A DNA stretch of 52,695 nucleotides from Chloroflexota bacterium (GCA_023473795.1 JAMCYS010000001.1:1-52695), one strand, 5' to 3'. Positions 1-7,948 are shown, counted from the stretch's first letter. Notes: generated by a model not told the origin, from the sequence alone. Made by a program: numbers and translations.

Positions 1-99
1 GTATTGCGTCCTGTGCCTCGCGCTTTGCTGGCGGCTCTGCTGCAGCCGTGGGCAATGGCAAACGCTCACTAAGGAGGAATCAATGAGCGAAGGGACGAG
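1..99 (-). repeat. 99-bp inverted copy of the preT 5' region
   Basis: Bases 1-99 are an exact reverse complement of 4394-4492, which holds the first codons, the Shine-Dalgarno sequence (AAGGAGGAAT) and the upstream leader of preT. Identity stops at base 100. The copy carries an orphan start (ATG at 83) that reads only to a TGA at about 128. Because it sits at the extreme edge of the sequence and cuts an aminotransferase gene, a fold-back assembly or amplification chimera is more likely than a real genomic repeat. Confidence 0.95.
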
Positions 100-242
100 T
101 CGTACAGCCAGACGCCCTCGGCGTCGGTGATATACACCGGGTTGGTTTTCGATTGCACGGACCAGGAAACGAGCACGTGCTCGCGCGTGTTGCGCGCCAC
201 TACTTCGGGGTCCGTGTAGGGCGCGCCCGCGGTCTCAACCAT
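100..242 (-). CDS. Class III (omega) aminotransferase, N-terminal fragment
   Basis: The reading frame starts at the ATG at 242 behind an AGAGAGGAA ribosome site and gives about 47 residues including EHVLVSWSVQSKTNPVYI and EGVWLY. This is the typical N-terminus of PLP-dependent class III aminotransferases (beta-alanine/omega-amino acid:pyruvate type). It lies 44 bases downstream of the dihydropyrimidinase stop on the same strand. In reductive pyrimidine degradation such an enzyme would convert beta-alanine or beta-aminoisobutyrate to (methyl)malonate semialdehyde. The frame is cut at base 99 by the inverted repeat, beyond which it reaches a stop within about ten codons. The catalytic lysine region is not present in the window. 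Family assignment from so short a piece is good, but exact substrate specificity is inference from context. Confidence 0.72.
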
Positions 243-286
243 ATTCGCATTCCTCTCTGACGACTGCTCCTGGCTGGCGACGGCGC

Positions 287-1666
287 CTAGGCCGAGAACC
301 GCTTGCGCACGATGTATTTGCCGGCTCCCACCTGGCCGACGAACTTGCCACCCTCCGCCACGACCTTGCCGCGCGACAGCACCGCCGCGACCGCACCCTT
401 GGCCTTGAAGCCTTCGTAGGGGGTGTAGTCGACGTTCTGGTGCAGGGCGCTGGCGGTGATGGTGTGCTCGACCGCGGGGTCGAAGACGACGAGGTCGGCG
501 TCGGCGCCGACGGCCACGGTGCCCTTGTCCGGGTAGAGGCCGAACAGCTTGGCGGGCGTCGTGGCGATGAGATCCACCATCTTGTTGAGGCCGATCTTGC
601 CGCCCAACACGCCGGCCGTGTACATAAGGTACAGGCGCGTCTCGATGCCAGGCACGCCGTTGGGGATGGCGGCGAAGTTATCCCGACCCATGTCCTTCTG
701 CCCCTTGAAGTTGAAAGGGCAATGGTCCGTGGCCACGGTCTGCAGATGGCCGGTGTTCAAGCCCGACCAGAGGCGCGGCCAGTTGGCCTTGTCGCGCAAG
801 GGCGGCGAGCAGACATACTTGGCGCCGCCGAACTCGGGTTCGTCGTAGTCCTCGATCGACTTCAGCAGATACTGAGGGCAGGTCTCGGCGTAGACCGGCA
901 GGCCGCGGTCGCGGGCCGCGGCCACTTTGTCGAGCGCCAGGGCCGCGCTCAGGTGGACGACGTAAATGGGAGCCTCTGCCATCTCGGCCAGGGCGATCGC
1001 CCGGGCCGTCGCTTCGGCCTCGGCCTCTGGCGGGCGGCTCAAGGCGTGATAGCGGGGCGTGACCTGGCCGGCGGCGACCATCTGCTTGACGAGGACGTCG
1101 ATCACGTCGCCGTTCTCGCCGTGGAAGGAGATGAGCGCGCCGGACTCTCTGGCCTTGCGCAGTGCCTTGAAGAACGTCGCGTCGTCCACCATTAGCGAGC
1201 CCTTGTAGGCCAGGAAGAGCTTGAAGCTGCTGACGCCGGCTTCCACCAGCTCCGGCATCTCCGCCAGAACGGGGTCCGGCAGATCGGTAATCGCCACGTG
1301 GAGACCGTAGTCGACGCAAGCCTTGCCCCGCGCCTTCTCCTGCCAGGTATCGAAGGCATCGCGCAGGGACTTGCCCTTGGACTGGATGGCGAAATCGACG
1401 ACCGCCGTCGTGCCGCCCATCGCCGCCGCTCTGGTACCGGTCAGGAAATCGTCCGCGGAAACCGTGCCCCCGAAAGGCATGTCGAGGTGCGTGTGAACGT
1501 CGATGGCGCCGGGCAGCACGTACTTGCCTTTGGCGTCGATCACCCGCTCCGCTTCGGCCTGCAGGTTCTGGCCGATCGCCTGCACCTTCTCGTCGACGAC
1601 CAGAACGTCGGCAACGTAGGTGTCGGCCGCCGTGACGATGGTGCCTCCCTTGACTAGGACGCGCAT
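287..1666 (-). CDS. hydA: Dihydropyrimidinase (D-hydantoinase family)
   Basis: A 459-residue cyclic amidohydrolase that opens dihydrouracil, dihydrothymine or hydantoin rings to N-carbamoyl amino acids in the cytoplasm. The metal site is complete: HTHLD near residue 60, the lysine that becomes carboxylated in FKLFLAYKG, the histidines of SFHGENGD and YVVHLSA, and the aspartate of ATDHCPF. Length matches the family (about 460). The start is the ATG at 1666 because it follows a strong GAGGAGGTGG ribosome site and matches the family N-terminus (MRVLVKGGTIVTA); the open frame extends further upstream only as a by-product of high G+C. It sits third in the preT-preA-hydA-aminotransferase operon, about 115 bases after preA, so dihydropyrimidines are the likely natural substrates. 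Confidence 0.95.
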   Translation of the reverse strand: MRVLVKGGTIVTAADTYVADVLVVDEKVQAIGQNLQAEAERVIDAKGKYVLPGAIDVHTHLDMPFGGTVSADDFLTGTRAAAMGGTTAVVDFAIQSKGKSLRDAFDTWQEKARGKACVDYGLHVAITDLPDPVLAEMPELVEAGVSSFKLFLAYKGSLMVDDATFFKALRKARESGALISFHGENGDVIDVLVKQMVAAGQVTPRYHALSRPPEAEAEATARAIALAEMAEAPIYVVHLSAALALDKVAAARDRGLPVYAETCPQYLLKSIEDYDEPEFGGAKYVCSPPLRDKANWPRLWSGLNTGHLQTVATDHCPFNFKGQKDMGRDNFAAIPNGVPGIETRLYLMYTAGVLGGKIGLNKMVDLIATTPAKLFGLYPDKGTVAVGADADLVVFDPAVEHTITASALHQNVDYTPYEGFKAKGAVAAVLSRGKVVAEGGKFVGQVGAGKYIVRKRFSA

Positions 1667-1782
1667 AGAGCCACCTCCTCTTATTGAACCTCTAACTGAA
1701 CTTCGGGTTCCGGGCTTGGCCCACTTGCCTCCGGCTGGCGCTCGCCGGTGTGAGCGCCAGCGCACCACTAGACGACGTCGCC

Positions 1783-3048
1783 TTAGCCGCCGCGGCAACC
1801 CTGCGCGCCGGCCGCCGACACGTACTGCTCCCAGCTCATGTAAGGCTTGCCCTGGTCCACGCGCGCCATGGCGATGGCGCCCTCCACCGGGCAGGCCAGC
1901 AGACAGAGATTGCAGCCCACGCAGGTCTCCTGGTCGACCATTGGCACCCTGGTGCCGGTTTGCAGTCTGATCGAGTCGTGGCCGCCGTCCCGGCAGGCCG
2001 CGAAGCAGACCTGGCAGCCGATGCACTTCGCCTCGACGATCTGTGAGCGCACTTGGTAGTTGAGGTCGAGCTTGCCCCAATCCGTGAGGCTCGGCACCGC
2101 CTTGCCGATGATCTCCTGAATGGAGTGGAAGCCCTTGTCCTCCAAGTAGTTCGTGACGCCGTCGATCATGTCCTCGATGATGCGGAAGCCCCAGTGCATG
2201 ACCGCGGTGTGCACCTGGGTGCTGGTCGCGCCCATAACCATGAACTCCAGGACATCGCGCCAGGTGGTGATGCCGCCTATACCCGAGATGGGCAGGCCAA
2301 ACTCCTCGTCTTGCGCCAGCGTGGCCACCATGTTGAGGGCAATGGGCTTCACCGCAGGCCCGCAGTAGCCGCCGTGCGTACCCCGGCCGTTGACCGAGGG
2401 AATGGGCTCGAAGCGATCCAGATCCACGCCGATGATGCTGCTGATCGTGTTGATCAGGGACACGCCGTCGGCGCCGCCGGCTTTCGCGGCCCGCGCCGGC
2501 TGCCGGATGTCGCTGATGTTGGGCGTTAGCTTGACGATGACCGGCGTGCGGGCCACCGATTTCACCCAGTCGGTGGTGCGCTCGGTGTACTCGGGCACCT
2601 GCCCCACGGCGGCGCCCATGCCCCGCTCGTGCATGCCGTGCGGACAGCTGAAATTCAGCTCCAGGCCGTCGCAGCCGGACTCCTCGACCTGGCGTACGAG
2701 CTCCTGCCAGGCCTCTTTCTTGCTTTCGGCCATAATCGAGGCGACGACTGCCTGCTGGGGCCAGCGGCGTTTGATGTCGGCGATCTCGCGCACGTTGTCC
2801 TCGATTGAACGGTCTGAGATCAGCTCGATGTTGTTCAGCCCAACCAGGCGCCGGGCGCCGTAGTTGAGTCCGCCCAAGCGCGAGCTGACGTTGATGATCG
2901 GCGTGCCGATGGTTTTCCAGACGAAGCCGCCCCAACCGGCGGCGAAGGCCAGGTCGGCTTGTTTGGCGGTATTGGTGACGGGCCCGGACGACAGCCAGAA
3001 CGGGCTGGGTGCTTTGATGCCGGCCAGATTGACACTCAGATCTACCAT
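1783..3048 (-). CDS. preA: NAD(P)-dependent dihydropyrimidine dehydrogenase, catalytic subunit PreA
   Basis: 421 residues, catalysing reduction of uracil or thymine to the 5,6-dihydro form. Residues 1-310 form a dihydroorotate-dehydrogenase-like FMN barrel; the active-site loop ELNFSCPHGM carries the general-acid cysteine (about Cys135), as in eukaryotic DPD. The C-terminus holds two [4Fe-4S] motifs, CIGCQVCFAAC and CVGCNLCLLAC, which bridge electrons from PreT. The ATG start has an AAGGAGAACAGG ribosome site. It follows preT by 27 bases, so the two subunits are co-translated. The 3' end is rich in G+C and followed by a 116-base gap before hydA. Assignment is firm; preference for uracil versus thymine cannot be told from sequence. 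Confidence 0.96.
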   Translation of the reverse strand: MVDLSVNLAGIKAPSPFWLSSGPVTNTAKQADLAFAAGWGGFVWKTIGTPIINVSSRLGGLNYGARRLVGLNNIELISDRSIEDNVREIADIKRRWPQQAVVASIMAESKKEAWQELVRQVEESGCDGLELNFSCPHGMHERGMGAAVGQVPEYTERTTDWVKSVARTPVIVKLTPNISDIRQPARAAKAGGADGVSLINTISSIIGVDLDRFEPIPSVNGRGTHGGYCGPAVKPIALNMVATLAQDEEFGLPISGIGGITTWRDVLEFMVMGATSTQVHTAVMHWGFRIIEDMIDGVTNYLEDKGFHSIQEIIGKAVPSLTDWGKLDLNYQVRSQIVEAKCIGCQVCFAACRDGGHDSIRLQTGTRVPMVDQETCVGCNLCLLACPVEGAIAMARVDQGKPYMSWEQYVSAAGAQGCRGG

Positions 3049-3075
3049 CGCCTGTTCTCCTTCCTTGTGTCCAGG

Positions 3076-4410
3076 CTAGGCCACGATCGCGGCGTGGATG
3101 CCCCGCGCTGCCCGCTTGGCCTGTTGCACGGCGAAAACGACCTCGCCCCCGCCGGAAACGCAGTCGCCGCCGGCGAAGATTCGTGGCTGCGAAGTGCGAC
3201 CCGTCTCGGCGTCAACCTCGAGCCGCCCGCCCTTCACCTGCAGCCCCAGGCGGGCGATTGTGCTCGCCAGGGGCGCCTGCCCGAGAGCCTTGATCACGGT
3301 GTCCACTGCCATCACGTACTTGCTGCTGGGCACAGGCTGCGGCCGGCGCCGCCCGCTCTCGTCCGGCGCCGCCAACTGCGTGCGCACGCATTCCAGGCCG
3401 GCGACCTGCCCCTTGCCCACGATGCGGACCGGTGCCGCCAGCCACTGGAAATTGACGCCCTCCCCGCGGGCGAAGTCGACCTCGTACTTGTAGGCGGGCA
3501 TCTCCTCCTGGCCGCGGCGGTAGACGACCGTCACCTCGCGCGCTCCCAGTCGCCTGGCCACAGTAGCGGCGTCGATCGCGGTGTTGCCGCCGCCGACGAC
3601 GGCTACCCGCTCGCCAATCCGGATGTGGCCGAGATCGCCCAACTTGGCGGCGGCGATGAGGTCGAGCGCCTCGTAGACGCCGGACAACTCCTCCCCGGGG
3701 ACGCCCAGGTGGGCACCCCCGCCGAGGCCGATAGCCACAAATAGGGCGTCGTAGTCCCGCAGCAGATCCTCAGGCTGCACGTCCCGACCGACCGCCACCC
3801 CCGTTCGGATGGCGACCCCCAGTCCGCGCACCATCTCTACTTCCGCCAGGCTGTTCTCGAGGGGCAGGCGGAGGGGTACGATGCCGTAGGTGTTGAGTCC
3901 GCCGGCCTTCTCGCGCGCCTCGAAGACGGTCACCGCGTGGCCAAGCTGCGCCAGTTCGGCGGCGCAGGTCAGGCCAGCGGGCCCGCCGCCGATCACCGCC
4001 ACTCGTTTGCCGGTCGGTCTGCCAGCCCGCAGTACGCTCTTGCTGTTCGCCGCCGCCCAATCGGTGACGGAGCGCTGCAGACGACCGATGGCCACCGGCC
4101 TATTCGTCTTGCCGACCACGCAAGCCCCTTCGCAGAGCTCGTCGACCGGGCAGACCCGGGCGCAGCTGGCGCCCAGCGGATTGGCCTGGAGGATGACGCG
4201 CGCCGCGCCCCGGAGGTTACCCGTGGTGATCTTGCGGATGAACGCCGACACGTCGACCGCCGCCGGGCAGGCCTGCGCACAGGGAGCGTCGAAACAGTAC
4301 AGGCAGCGCGCTGCTTCGTCCAGCGCGGCCTGGCTGCTGAACGGCGGCGTCACCTCGTTCAGCCTGCCGACCGCCACTCCCCCGCCGAGTTCGCTCGTCC
4401 CTTCGCTCAT
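3076..4410 (-). CDS. preT: Dihydropyrimidine dehydrogenase, electron-transfer subunit PreT (GltD-like)
   Basis: 444 residues, the NAD(P)H-oxidising partner of PreA. The N-terminal domain has the DPD/GltD cysteine pattern (CLYCFDAPCAQACP at about 36-49 and CARVCPVDELCEGAC at about 83-97). It is followed by an FAD dinucleotide fold (VAVIGGGPAGLTCA, about 138-150) and an NADPH fold (VAVVGGGNTAIDAA), then VVYRRGQEEMPA and the GGDC FAD-closing motif. The ATG at 4410 follows AAGGAGGAATCA at ideal spacing. It is the first gene of the pyrimidine-degradation operon and is transcribed away from the NCS1 permease. Its first 17 bases and leader are the part duplicated in inverse orientation at the window edge. 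Confidence 0.95.
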   Translation of the reverse strand: MSEGTSELGGGVAVGRLNEVTPPFSSQAALDEAARCLYCFDAPCAQACPAAVDVSAFIRKITTGNLRGAARVILQANPLGASCARVCPVDELCEGACVVGKTNRPVAIGRLQRSVTDWAAANSKSVLRAGRPTGKRVAVIGGGPAGLTCAAELAQLGHAVTVFEAREKAGGLNTYGIVPLRLPLENSLAEVEMVRGLGVAIRTGVAVGRDVQPEDLLRDYDALFVAIGLGGGAHLGVPGEELSGVYEALDLIAAAKLGDLGHIRIGERVAVVGGGNTAIDAATVARRLGAREVTVVYRRGQEEMPAYKYEVDFARGEGVNFQWLAAPVRIVGKGQVAGLECVRTQLAAPDESGRRRPQPVPSSKYVMAVDTVIKALGQAPLASTIARLGLQVKGGRLEVDAETGRTSQPRIFAGGDCVSGGGEVVFAVQQAKRAARGIHAAIVA

Positions 4411-4492
4411 TGATTCCTCCTTAGTGAGCGTTTGCCATTGCCCACGGCTGCAGCAGAGCCGCCAGCAAAGCGCGAGGCACAGGACGCAATAC
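4394..4492 (+). repeat. Parent copy of the 99-bp edge repeat
   Basis: This stretch covers the preT start codon, ribosome site and adjacent leader, and is matched base for base by the reverse complement of 1-99. The preT promoter palindrome at 4543-4560 lies outside the copied part. Confidence 0.95.
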
Positions 4493-4542
4493 TCCCGCCG
4501 AGACCAACAACAAAACCACGGGTACCGATGGCAACCGTGCCG

Positions 4543-4560
4543 CGGCTACTATAGCAGCCG
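4543..4560 (-). promoter_or_regulatory. Probable preT operon -10 box inside an 18-bp palindrome
   Basis: On the minus strand the sequence CGGCTGCTATAGTAGCCG contains an extended -10 element (TGC TATAGT) and is itself a palindrome with one mismatched pair. No good -35 hexamer lies 17 bases upstream, which would suit an activated or repressed promoter. A regulator dimer binding here would cover the -10 box. Inferred from sequence only. Confidence 0.5.
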
Positions 4561-4636
4561 AGGGTAGGCAAGTACATGCTAATCGACCGCGGGTTCGAGG
4601 CAGGCGCTGGCTCCATTATGGCAGGTGGTTACAGTA

Positions 4637-4664
4637 TTGACAAATGGGCTGGGCTCGCTATACT
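4637..4664 (+). promoter_or_regulatory. Sigma70-type promoter for the NCS1 permease leader
   Basis: TTGACA (4637-4642), a 16-base spacer and TATACT (4659-4664) on the plus strand. Transcription from here would give a leader of about 400 nt before the permease start at 5077. It lies back to back with the preT promoter. Confidence 0.6.
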
Positions 4665-4670
4665 CATGGA

Positions 4671-5076
4671 CTTAATTGGCCCTTCAGAATTGAGCCATTG
4701 CCGCGTCGTCGCGGGCAGATTGAGGCGGAGACGGCCTTCAAGCACTAATGCGTGCCTCCTTTGCCCGCTGGCAGATAGTTCCCGCGACTTGGTACTTGGC
4801 GATAGGCCGCGCACTCTGGGCAGCAATTACTGTGCTGGAGGGTCACAATGCCGGACTGGCGACGCGGCACTGAAGTGGCGCTCAGACCATCACCGTCCGC
4901 CGACAAGGCGGGCCTGATGGTCTTTTTCATTGCCCGGTCGGTCGCCAGACCGAGGGAAGGAGGTGAGGCGCCAAGCGACTAGACAACCGGCCGCGCTGTT
5001 CAGTGTCAATTGGCAACCAACGCGGAACTGAGGTTGGTACGAAATCATTGTCCCCTAGTGATGGAAGGAAGGTGCA
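4671..5076 (+). promoter_or_regulatory. Long untranslated leader of the NCS1 permease, candidate cis-regulatory RNA
   Basis: About 400 bases without a convincing reading frame lie between a good promoter and the permease start. The segment contains several potential helices, an intrinsic terminator at 4884-4927, a small hairpin with CGGTC/GACCG arms near 4938-4957 and an unused AAGGAGGTGAGG stretch at about 4959-4970. I do not recognise a known riboswitch or T-box consensus. The arrangement (promoter, structured leader, terminator, transporter) is typical of attenuation. Confidence 0.45.
4884..4927 (+). terminator. Intrinsic terminator within the NCS1 leader
   Basis: AGACCATCA and TGATGGTCT form a perfect 9-bp outer stem around an inner CCGCC/GGCGG helix, followed directly by five T residues. 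It lies 150 bases before the permease start, so it would stop transcription before the coding region unless opposed by an alternative fold. Confidence 0.75.
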
Positions 5077-6546
5077 GTGGTGGCAAGTCTTGCCTCTGTG
5101 GTTAGAGAGGTAGACGGCCGGTTCGAGCTCACGCAAGAGCTGCCGACCAGCTCTCTCTACAACAAGGACCTGGCCCCAACCCCGCTCTCGGCACGCACCT
5201 GGGGCTACTACGAGTACGCCTCGATCTGGATTGGCCTCGCCGTGTGCGTGCCCACGTGGATGCTCGGCTCGAGCATGATCGCGGCCGGCTTCGACTGGGT
5301 AACCACGATGATCACCATCGCCCTGGGCAACTGTATCGTCCTGGTCCCGATGGTCATGAACTCCTTCCCCGGGGCGAAGTTCGGCATCCCCTTCGCGGTG
5401 CTGCTCCGTTCCAGCTTCGGCGTCTACGGCACCAATCTACCCAGCATTCTGAGAGGAATCGTCGCCTGCGGCTGGTTTGGCATCCAGACCTGGATCGGCG
5501 GTGCCTCGATCGACGGTCTGCTCACCGCTCTCACCCCCGCCTGGGCAGTGGTTCCAGCCCACGTCTGGGTTTCCTTCTTCGTGTTCTGGGCAATGAACAT
5601 GGCCATCTGCTGGTACGCCCCGCCGGGCAAATCGATGCCTGGGGTCAAGTTGATGGCCGACTACGCCGCCCCAATACTGCTGCTCATCGGCGTTGGCCTG
5701 CTCTGGTGGGCCGTTTCCGCAGCCGGTGGTTGGGGCCCGATGCTAAACCAGCCCAACAAGGCAGACATGGCCCTCTGGCCGGCCTTCCTCACCGCAATGG
5801 TCGCCTACTGGGCGACGATGGCCCTGTCCATCGCCGACATCACGCGCTTCGCCCGCAACCAGAAGGTGCAGTACTGGGGCCAGATCCTCGGCATGCCGAC
5901 CACGATGACCGTTTACGCCTTCTTCGGCGTAGCGGTGACCTCGGCTACCGTGGTCATCTACGGCAGCGCCGTCTGGGATCCCATCGAGGTGATGACGAAG
6001 ACCGGCAATCCGTTGTTCATGTTTGTCGGCCTGATCTTCATCATCCTGGCCACCCTGACGACTAACGTCACCGCCAACATCGTTGCCCCGGCCTACGCCT
6101 TCACCAACCTGTTCCCGAAGTACATCTCCTGGCGCGTGGGGGCGATTCTCACCGGAATCGTCGGCGTGATTATGCAGCCCTGGAACCTGCTGGCCGACCC
6201 AACCGCTTACATCTTCACCTGGCTGGGCAACTACTCGGGCTTCCTGGGGCCCATCGCCGGCATCATGATCGCCGACTACTGGATCTGCCGGCGGCACAAC
6301 CTCCACCTGCACGATCTTTACCTCCCCAATGGCCGCTATCGCTACATGAACGGCTGGAACCCCGCCGGCGTCGGCGCCTTGATCGTCGCCGTCGTCGTCT
6401 GCTTCCTGCCCTTCCCGTTCATGACCGACTGGCGGTGGTTCATCGGCGCCTTCGTCGGGCTTGTAGTCTATTGGCTGCTCTACGAGTTCTATCTGGTCAA
6501 GAACTACGAAGGCGAAGCGGCCTCCGCTGGACGCAGTGCGACCTAG
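5077..6546 (+). CDS. NCS1-family nucleobase:cation symporter
   Basis: 489 residues with about twelve hydrophobic segments. The N-terminal stretch YNKDLAPTPLSARTWGYYEY and following SIWIGLAVCVPTW are the hallmark of the NCS1 family (uracil, allantoin, hydantoin, cytosine and purine permeases; Mhp1 fold). The start is GTG at 5077, five bases after a GGAAGG ribosome site. It is divergent from the preT-preA-hydA operon, so uptake of uracil/thymine or a related dihydropyrimidine or hydantoin is the natural inference. The exact substrate cannot be read from sequence. A terminator follows 20 bases after the stop. Confidence 0.92.
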   Translation: MVASLASVVREVDGRFELTQELPTSSLYNKDLAPTPLSARTWGYYEYASIWIGLAVCVPTWMLGSSMIAAGFDWVTTMITIALGNCIVLVPMVMNSFPGAKFGIPFAVLLRSSFGVYGTNLPSILRGIVACGWFGIQTWIGGASIDGLLTALTPAWAVVPAHVWVSFFVFWAMNMAICWYAPPGKSMPGVKLMADYAAPILLLIGVGLLWWAVSAAGGWGPMLNQPNKADMALWPAFLTAMVAYWATMALSIADITRFARNQKVQYWGQILGMPTTMTVYAFFGVAVTSATVVIYGSAVWDPIEVMTKTGNPLFMFVGLIFIILATLTTNVTANIVAPAYAFTNLFPKYISWRVGAILTGIVGVIMQPWNLLADPTAYIFTWLGNYSGFLGPIAGIMIADYWICRRHNLHLHDLYLPNGRYRYMNGWNPAGVGALIVAVVVCFLPFPFMTDWRWFIGAFVGLVVYWLLYEFYLVKNYEGEAASAGRSAT

Positions 6547-6566
6547 CGCTAAGCCTATCTTGCGAG

Positions 6567-6597
6567 ATGGCCGCCGGTCCGACCGGCGGCCATTTTC
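6567..6597 (+). terminator. Intrinsic terminator of the NCS1 gene
   Basis: ATGGCCGCCGGT pairs perfectly with ACCGGCGGCCAT across a three-base loop and is followed by TTTT. Confidence 0.85.
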
Positions 6598-6834
6598 AGT
6601 TCCAGTTTGACAGGGGGACACGCGGCCATTAGACTCCCGACGTATCCTCGTTGCTCGTCTCGGCGTGGCGGCCATCCTGTTGCTCTCCCTCTGGCACTCG
6701 GTCCAATTGTGACGAGGCGTGGAGTAGGTCGTCAGTCTGAGGCCTCGAAGGGGCCGAAGAGTCCTCTCGCCCGAGGATGGCGAGAATATTTGGCCGTCGC
6801 AGCTGGTGTACGAGTTTCAGCCTAGGGCTGGTCA
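6598..6834. other. Intergenic region, no gene seen
   Basis: No frame here has a ribosome site, family similarity or plausible composition. It separates the NCS1 terminator from the repeat preceding the methyltransferase-like gene. Confidence 0.5.
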
Positions 6835-6892
6835 GATTCTTCGCCCGCCCCCTTGCAGGGGACACGGCCGAAGGGCGGGCTCAGAATGACAT
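6835..6892. repeat. Palindromic intergenic repeat (AGATTCTTCGCCC ... TCAGAATGACAT type)
   Basis: Opens with AGATTCTTCGCCCGCCC and closes with GGGCGGGCTCAGAATGACAT, so the arms pair. Read on the minus strand it has the same ends (TGTCATTCTGAG ... GAAGAATCT) as the element at 7738-7851. A related element lies at 34921-35037. Confidence 0.75.
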
Positions 6893-6959
6893 AACCGACG
6901 GACGGCTCGGGGGAATCGACTTACGGCAGTCGCACAGAAGGGACTTGGAGCAACAGCCG

Positions 6960-7646
6960 ATGGATTATCTGCTGGGCGTGGGAATCGCGGCGGCCTACTT
7001 GGCAGTCCGGTACTTCACTCTGCGTTGGGTCCCCACTGGGGGGCGCCGTGCCGAGAGTGCGGTTGTCCGGGAGCCAGGCCTCTACGCCGCTCGGTCTCTA
7101 GTCTCGCTCGTCTTGCTGGCCGCCGCCTTCGCCTTTCTGCTCTTCCGTGCGAGCCACACCAGCCTGCTGTTCCCGCCCGTCAGTGGGGTGGCGGCCATTC
7201 TGCCCAGCGTCGTCGGGGTGGTCTTCTCGCTTCTGGCGCTGATGCAGGTGTCGCAGGCCAAGCGGTTGCCGGAGTTTCTCGGGCTGTCGACGGGGCGAAA
7301 GGTGCTGTTCGTCAATGGGATGTTCGCCCTCTGTCGCCATCCCATGTACGCGGGCGTCTTGCTGGCCCTCTGGGGGCTGCTACTCAGCGAGCCCTACGCG
7401 CTCACCGTATTCGTCGTCGCCTTGCTCAGCCTCTCCTTCATCCTCGAGGCAAGCCACGAGGAGCAAACGATGGTGCGCGACTTTGGCGCCTATTACAGCC
7501 GCTACCAGGCCACGGTGCCTTTCCTGGTGCCGTTCGGCTTCCTTAGGTCCAGACAAGTCGCCGACGCCAATGGCGGCCAGAGCGCGACTGCGCCAGCTAG
7601 TCCGGGCGGCAAGAGGAAGCAAAGTGCCCGTCGTGGGCGCCGCTAG
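6960..7646 (+). CDS. Isoprenylcysteine carboxyl methyltransferase-like membrane protein
   Basis: 228 residues with about five hydrophobic segments. The C-terminal part has the ICMT/phospholipid-methyltransferase signature: RHPMYAG, then an acidic EASHEEQTMVRDFGAYYSRY stretch and VPFLVPF. In this superfamily these residues bind S-adenosylmethionine and face the cytoplasm. ATG at 6960 is chosen because a GGAG site precedes it and the first membrane segment begins at once. The substrate is unknown; bacterial members methylate lipids, isoprenoid carboxylates or act on other small molecules. The gene stands alone, flanked by two copies of a palindromic repeat (6835-6892 and 7738-7851), with a basic tail (GKRKQSARRGRR). 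Confidence 0.8.
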   Translation: MDYLLGVGIAAAYLAVRYFTLRWVPTGGRRAESAVVREPGLYAARSLVSLVLLAAAFAFLLFRASHTSLLFPPVSGVAAILPSVVGVVFSLLALMQVSQAKRLPEFLGLSTGRKVLFVNGMFALCRHPMYAGVLLALWGLLLSEPYALTVFVVALLSLSFILEASHEEQTMVRDFGAYYSRYQATVPFLVPFGFLRSRQVADANGGQSATAPASPGGKRKQSARRGRR

Positions 7647-7737
7647 GAAGCGCCGCCGGGGCGGGCACGGCGGGTGGGGCCGGCTTTCCGAGCAGTTGAC
7701 GGCCGTGTGCGGCCACTTGCAGCAGCGAAGACGCCAC

Positions 7738-7851
7738 CTGTCATTCTGAGCCCCGCCGCGGCGGGGCGAAGAATCTCCTGGCGCTCGCACGCGCGCCCCC
7801 CGCTGCGGCGGGGGAGATTCTGAGCGGCCGCCAGGCCGCGAAGAATGACAG
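7738..7851. repeat. Composite palindromic repeat (TGTCATTCTGAG ... AGAATGACAG)
   Basis: The outer ends TGTCATTCTGAGC and GCGAAGAATGACA are inverted repeats. Inside are a CCCCGCCGCGGCGGGG stem, CGAAGAATCTCC, then GGAGATTCTGAGC and a second stem, so it looks like two copies of one element facing each other. Such elements are often multicopy in Chloroflexota-type genomes; copy number elsewhere is not visible here. Confidence 0.8.
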
Positions 7852-7879
7852 AGGCCGTCTTCGTAGGTGACAAGACAGC

Positions 7880-7920
7880 AGCCCCTGCCTGGGCCGTGCT
7901 GGCCAATCCGGGCAGGGGCT
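7880..7920 (-). terminator. Hairpin downstream of mmsA
   Basis: AGCCCCTGCC and GGCAGGGGCT form a perfect 10-bp stem 28 bases after the mmsA stop. On the minus strand the hairpin is followed by GCTGTCTTGTC, a weak U-rich tail, so termination is likely but not certain. Confidence 0.55.
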
Positions 7921-7948
7921 GGCAGGCTGGGTCGTTCGCCTGCGCCGA

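Noticed and set aside
1667-2935. Upstream extension of the dihydropyrimidinase frame to 882 codons
   Set aside because: The extension lies inside preA in another frame and is Arg/Gly/His-rich; the ATG at 1666 has a strong ribosome site and gives normal family length.
4671-4927. Known riboswitch or T-box in the NCS1 leader
   Set aside because: No T-box antiterminator core, PyrR-site, cobalamin, fluoride or purine consensus could be recognised; reported only as an unknown leader.
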